A DNA stretch of 16,717 nucleotides, from contig JBNJGS010000064.1 of assembly GCA_051747965.1 (NCBI GenBank), positions 1 through 16,717 on the forward strand. The letters run 5' to 3'. Each line of letters begins with the position of its first letter. The first letter of the stretch is position 1. This document shows positions 14,651-16,717 of this stretch, piece after piece. A program made the position numbers and the translations under genes. The stretch is from JAQIBY01 sp051747965. GTDB lineage: Bacteria > Bacteroidota > Bacteroidia > Bacteroidales > ML635J-15. Below the pieces are notes generated by a model that ran no database searches, was not told the origin of the DNA, and saw only the letters and a program-made list of their open reading frames with translations.

Positions 14651-15923
14651 TACCAAGCAATCTGAACATATTTGATTTATAAGCTTCAACCCCGGGCTGA
14701 TCAAAGGGATTGACACCAAGTGAATAGGCACTCATACCACAGGCCTTTTCAAAGAAATACAGCAATTGGCCGAGGTGGTATTCATCAGGCTTATCAATGA
14801 TTATTTCAGATACAGGTACTCCGCCATCGGCGTGTGCCTGACGTGTACCCTCTGCCGCTTTCTGATTCACAAAGTCCATCGTTTTGCCGGCCAGATAATT
14901 CAGATTATCCAGATTGGCATCCTCTTTTGGGATTTTGAGATTGCGTTCAGATTTATTCACCTTAAGAAAGGTTTCAAAGAATATCGGATTTCCCTCCTGA
15001 ATAAACTGACCGAGGGAATGCAGATCGCTTGTCATGTTGATGTTTGCCGGCAGAAGACCTTTGTTTTCCTTACCTTCACTCTCACCAAAAAGTTGTTTCC
15101 ACCATTCAGCAACATAGCTCAGCGAGGGCAATGTGTTGGCCAGAATTTCCACCGATTTTTTGCTGTCCCACATCAGCTTGCGGAAAGCCGCATACTGCAC
15201 TGCCGGATTTCGTCCCGGGAGCTGCCGGTATGAAACCAATTCAGCCATATCCCTGGCGCCTTCAAGCAATGCCTGCAAATCTACACCGGCAACAGCTAAT
15301 GGTACGAGCCCAACGGGTGTCAATACGGAAAATCGTCCACCCACATCATCGGGAACTACGTAAGACGTCAGCTCCAGCTCATCAGCCAGACTGCGTAGGG
15401 CACCTTTTTTGGCATCGGTGATGGCGATGATGTGCTTTTTCAGATCATCTGCCTTACCTTGTTCTATCAACAGATTTTTCAGGAGGCGAAAGGCCACGGC
15501 AGGTTCTGTAGTAGTACCTGATTTACTGATAACAATGATACCAAAATCCTTATCTCCCAGATATGTAAGCAAATCATCATGATAAGCCTCGTCGAGTTGA
15601 TGACCGGCATAAAGCATCTCCGGTTGTGCATTGGAAAATGGCGTTTGTAAAGCAGATAAAACCGCACGGGTTCCAAGGTAAGACCCTCCGATTCCAACAC
15701 AAACCACAGCTTCTTTGTTCACAAACAAGTCAATGGCTTTTTTATACTCCTCACCGACAGATTTGAGCGATTTGCCAGGCAAGTCGACCCAGCCAAGAAA
15801 TTCACTTCCCGCAGCCTTACCATCGTGCAGTCTGAGATTGAACTCATTCATGGACTCCAGAGCCTTTTCCCAGGCCTGATTTGTGGTATATTTTTCCGGT
15901 TTGTCGTTGATGTATTTGAGCAT
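14643..15923 (-). CDS. pgi: Glucose-6-phosphate isomerase
   Basis: The 426-residue cytoplasmic enzyme interconverts glucose 6-phosphate and fructose 6-phosphate in glycolysis and gluconeogenesis and feeds sugar nucleotide synthesis. Phosphate-binding loops are VGIGGSYLG at 76-84 and SKSGTTTE at 133-140. Also present are GGRFSVLTPVG at 195-205, the catalytic glutamate in FGESEGK (Glu281), His302 in HSLGQFIQEG (ring opening), and NPFDQPGVEAYK ending at Lys416. All expected catalytic residues are present. The length fits the short bacterial type (about 430-450 residues) rather than the 550-residue E. coli type. A promoter with good spacing lies upstream, and the Crp/Fnr-type gene is 75 bp upstream on the same strand, so read-through is possible. 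Confidence 0.96.
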   Translation of the reverse strand: MLKYINDKPEKYTTNQAWEKALESMNEFNLRLHDGKAAGSEFLGWVDLPGKSLKSVGEEYKKAIDLFVNKEAVVCVGIGGSYLGTRAVLSALQTPFSNAQPEMLYAGHQLDEAYHDDLLTYLGDKDFGIIVISKSGTTTEPAVAFRLLKNLLIEQGKADDLKKHIIAITDAKKGALRSLADELELTSYVVPDDVGGRFSVLTPVGLVPLAVAGVDLQALLEGARDMAELVSYRQLPGRNPAVQYAAFRKLMWDSKKSVEILANTLPSLSYVAEWWKQLFGESEGKENKGLLPANINMTSDLHSLGQFIQEGNPIFFETFLKVNKSERNLKIPKEDANLDNLNYLAGKTMDFVNQKAAEGTRQAHADGGVPVSEIIIDKPDEYHLGQLLYFFEKACGMSAYSLGVNPFDQPGVEAYKSNMFRLLGKK

Positions 15924-15945
15924 AATCTTACATTTCGTTTCTGCA

Positions 15946-15976
15946 TGAAGATAAAAAAAAACTTACAGCAGTCAAA
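15946..15976 (-). promoter_or_regulatory. Bacteroidetes-type promoter before pgi
   Basis: On the minus strand TTTG (15973-15976) and TATCTTCA (15946-15953) are 19 bp apart. The -33 box is exact; the -7 box matches TAnnTTTG at six of its eight positions. Predicted leader is about 15-20 nt to the ATG at 15923. Confidence 0.45.
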
Positions 15977-15998
15977 ACAATAATGGGACTTGATGGGA

Positions 15999-16679
15999 TT
16001 ATGCACTCAGGATTTCATTCAGTGCATTTTTGTCATGTATTGTGATGATGCGTTTTTCCAGGCTGATGATATTCTCCTCTTCCAGAGCATTGATGGCCCG
16101 AATCAGTGATGTACGTGCTACGCCAAACAGGCGGGCAAGTTCATCCTGAGTCATATCCAGTTCAATGCTTTTATAAGTATCTCTGCTACGTGTGAGAATG
16201 TATTCGGCCATTTTTTGTTTAAGATTTTTAAATGTCAGAAAATGGATTTTCTGAGCCAGGAACTGCCCACGGCCGGAGAGGGTGTCCAGGAAATTCAGCA
16301 TCACCTGCTGGTTTTTCTGGAAAAGATCCAACAGGTCATTTTTATGAATATACATTAGGCTGCAAGCTTCGGCTGCACTGATGCTAACCGGGATAAGGTT
16401 ATTTTTTCCAAACAAAAATGCAGGTGCCACCATCCGTCCGGGATGGATGGTTTCAATACGCAAATCATTGGCTCCCGGTTCCTGCATTTCAGCCTGTATT
16501 GTACCGGACATCAAGATCATGAGACTTTCAATTCTGTCACCGCGGGAGGCAATTAACTCCCCGGTTTTGAACATACGCACCCGGAAAACCAGGTCAGAAT
16601 GTATGGTCTGAATATCTTTCTCCTGTAGGTTTTTAAACAAGTCGAAACCGGAAAAATCCATGTGTTGATTTTGATTCAT
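15999..16679 (-). CDS. Crp/Fnr-family transcriptional regulator
   Basis: The 226-residue protein has an N-terminal cyclic-nucleotide-binding-like beta-roll (about 10-125; FKTGELIASRGDRIESLMILMSG is typical), a long dimer helix (about 125-150), and a C-terminal winged helix with the recognition segment TQDELARLFGVARTSLIRAINALEEE at about 187-207. Only one cysteine (Cys106) is present, so it cannot hold an Fnr-type [4Fe-4S] cluster, and the cAMP phosphate-binding cassette is not conserved; the effector is unknown. Such regulators in Bacteroidetes often respond to redox, NO or nutrient stress. Gene ends 75 bp before pgi on the same strand. A second ATG (Met7) could serve as start. Targets are not visible; it lies several kb from the flavodiiron operon, so any link between them is inference. 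Confidence 0.92.
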   Translation of the reverse strand: MNQNQHMDFSGFDLFKNLQEKDIQTIHSDLVFRVRMFKTGELIASRGDRIESLMILMSGTIQAEMQEPGANDLRIETIHPGRMVAPAFLFGKNNLIPVSISAAEACSLMYIHKNDLLDLFQKNQQVMLNFLDTLSGRGQFLAQKIHFLTFKNLKQKMAEYILTRSRDTYKSIELDMTQDELARLFGVARTSLIRAINALEEENIISLEKRIITIHDKNALNEILSA

Positions 16680-16702
16680 ATTCTCACTTATAATCTTTTT
16701 GC

Positions 16703-16710
16703 TAAAGATA
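16703..16710 (-). promoter_or_regulatory. -7-like box TATCTTTA before the Crp/Fnr gene
   Basis: On the minus strand TATCTTTA matches TAnnTTTG except for the final base, 23 nt before the ATG at 16679. The -33 region would lie outside the window. Confidence 0.35.
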
Positions 16711-16717
16711 AAAAAAA

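Noticed and set aside
14766..15421. Two plus-strand frames (155 and 125 codons) opposite pgi.
   Set aside because: Pgi catalytic motifs are intact on the minus strand; the plus frames look like shadows.
1..16717. CRISPR arrays, tRNAs, rRNAs, insertion sequences, att sites.
   Set aside because: No regularly spaced repeats, cloverleaf-like sequence, transposase motif or terminal inverted repeats were seen.

Overview
The window comes from the chromosome of a Bacteroidota (Bacteroidetes) bacterium. The evidence is a secreted multidomain protein with a C-terminal type IX secretion (T9SS) sorting domain, near absence of Shine-Dalgarno sequences, several boxes matching the Bacteroidetes sigma-ABfr promoter (TTTG, about 19-20 bp, TAnnTTTG), and Bacteroidetes-like versions of Pgi and the Crp/Fnr regulator. 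A flavodiiron protein suggests an anaerobe or microaerophile that must remove O2 or NO. The genus cannot be fixed from the sequence. No rRNA, tRNA, CRISPR array, insertion sequence, phage gene or integration scar is visible, and no gene-free stretch exceeds 190 bp.

Layout. (1) 1-3725 is the least ordinary block. It holds two paralogous radical SAM enzymes with a Cys-rich twitch-like module in FRONT of the radical SAM core. They converge tail to tail, with stops 9 bp apart, and the first is cut by the window edge. Divergent from the second is a DXD-type (GT32-like) glycosyltransferase. (2) 3832-6423 is a secreted T9SS cargo protein with three choice-of-anchor-J-like and two fibronectin-III-like modules. 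(3) 6451-9254 on the minus strand is a tight cluster: a flavodiiron oxygen/NO reductase overlaps by 11 bp a small Cys-rich C_GCAxxG_C_C-family protein, and a GT4 glycosyltransferase follows 34 bp later. (4) 9413-11265 on the plus strand has a tandem universal-stress-like protein and a BASS-family Na+-dependent transporter. (5) 11377-14574 on the plus strand has an unrecognised exported protein, a second GT4 glycosyltransferase with an altered active-site motif, and a fold-type-I aminotransferase. (6) 14643-16679 on the minus strand has glucose-6-phosphate isomerase and a Crp/Fnr-type regulator without Fe-S cysteines.

How they fit together. Three glycosyltransferases and two radical SAM enzymes suggest surface glycan or glycoconjugate work, but they do not form one operon. 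The flavodiiron/Cys-rich pair, the stress protein and the Crp-type regulator fit redox or stress physiology. The best candidate for something undescribed is the convergent twin radical SAM pair with its glycosyltransferase: no precursor-peptide gene is visible beside it, so its substrate is unknown. A second recurring feature is a -7-like promoter box lying only 2-4 nt before the start codon of three genes, which suggests leaderless transcripts.
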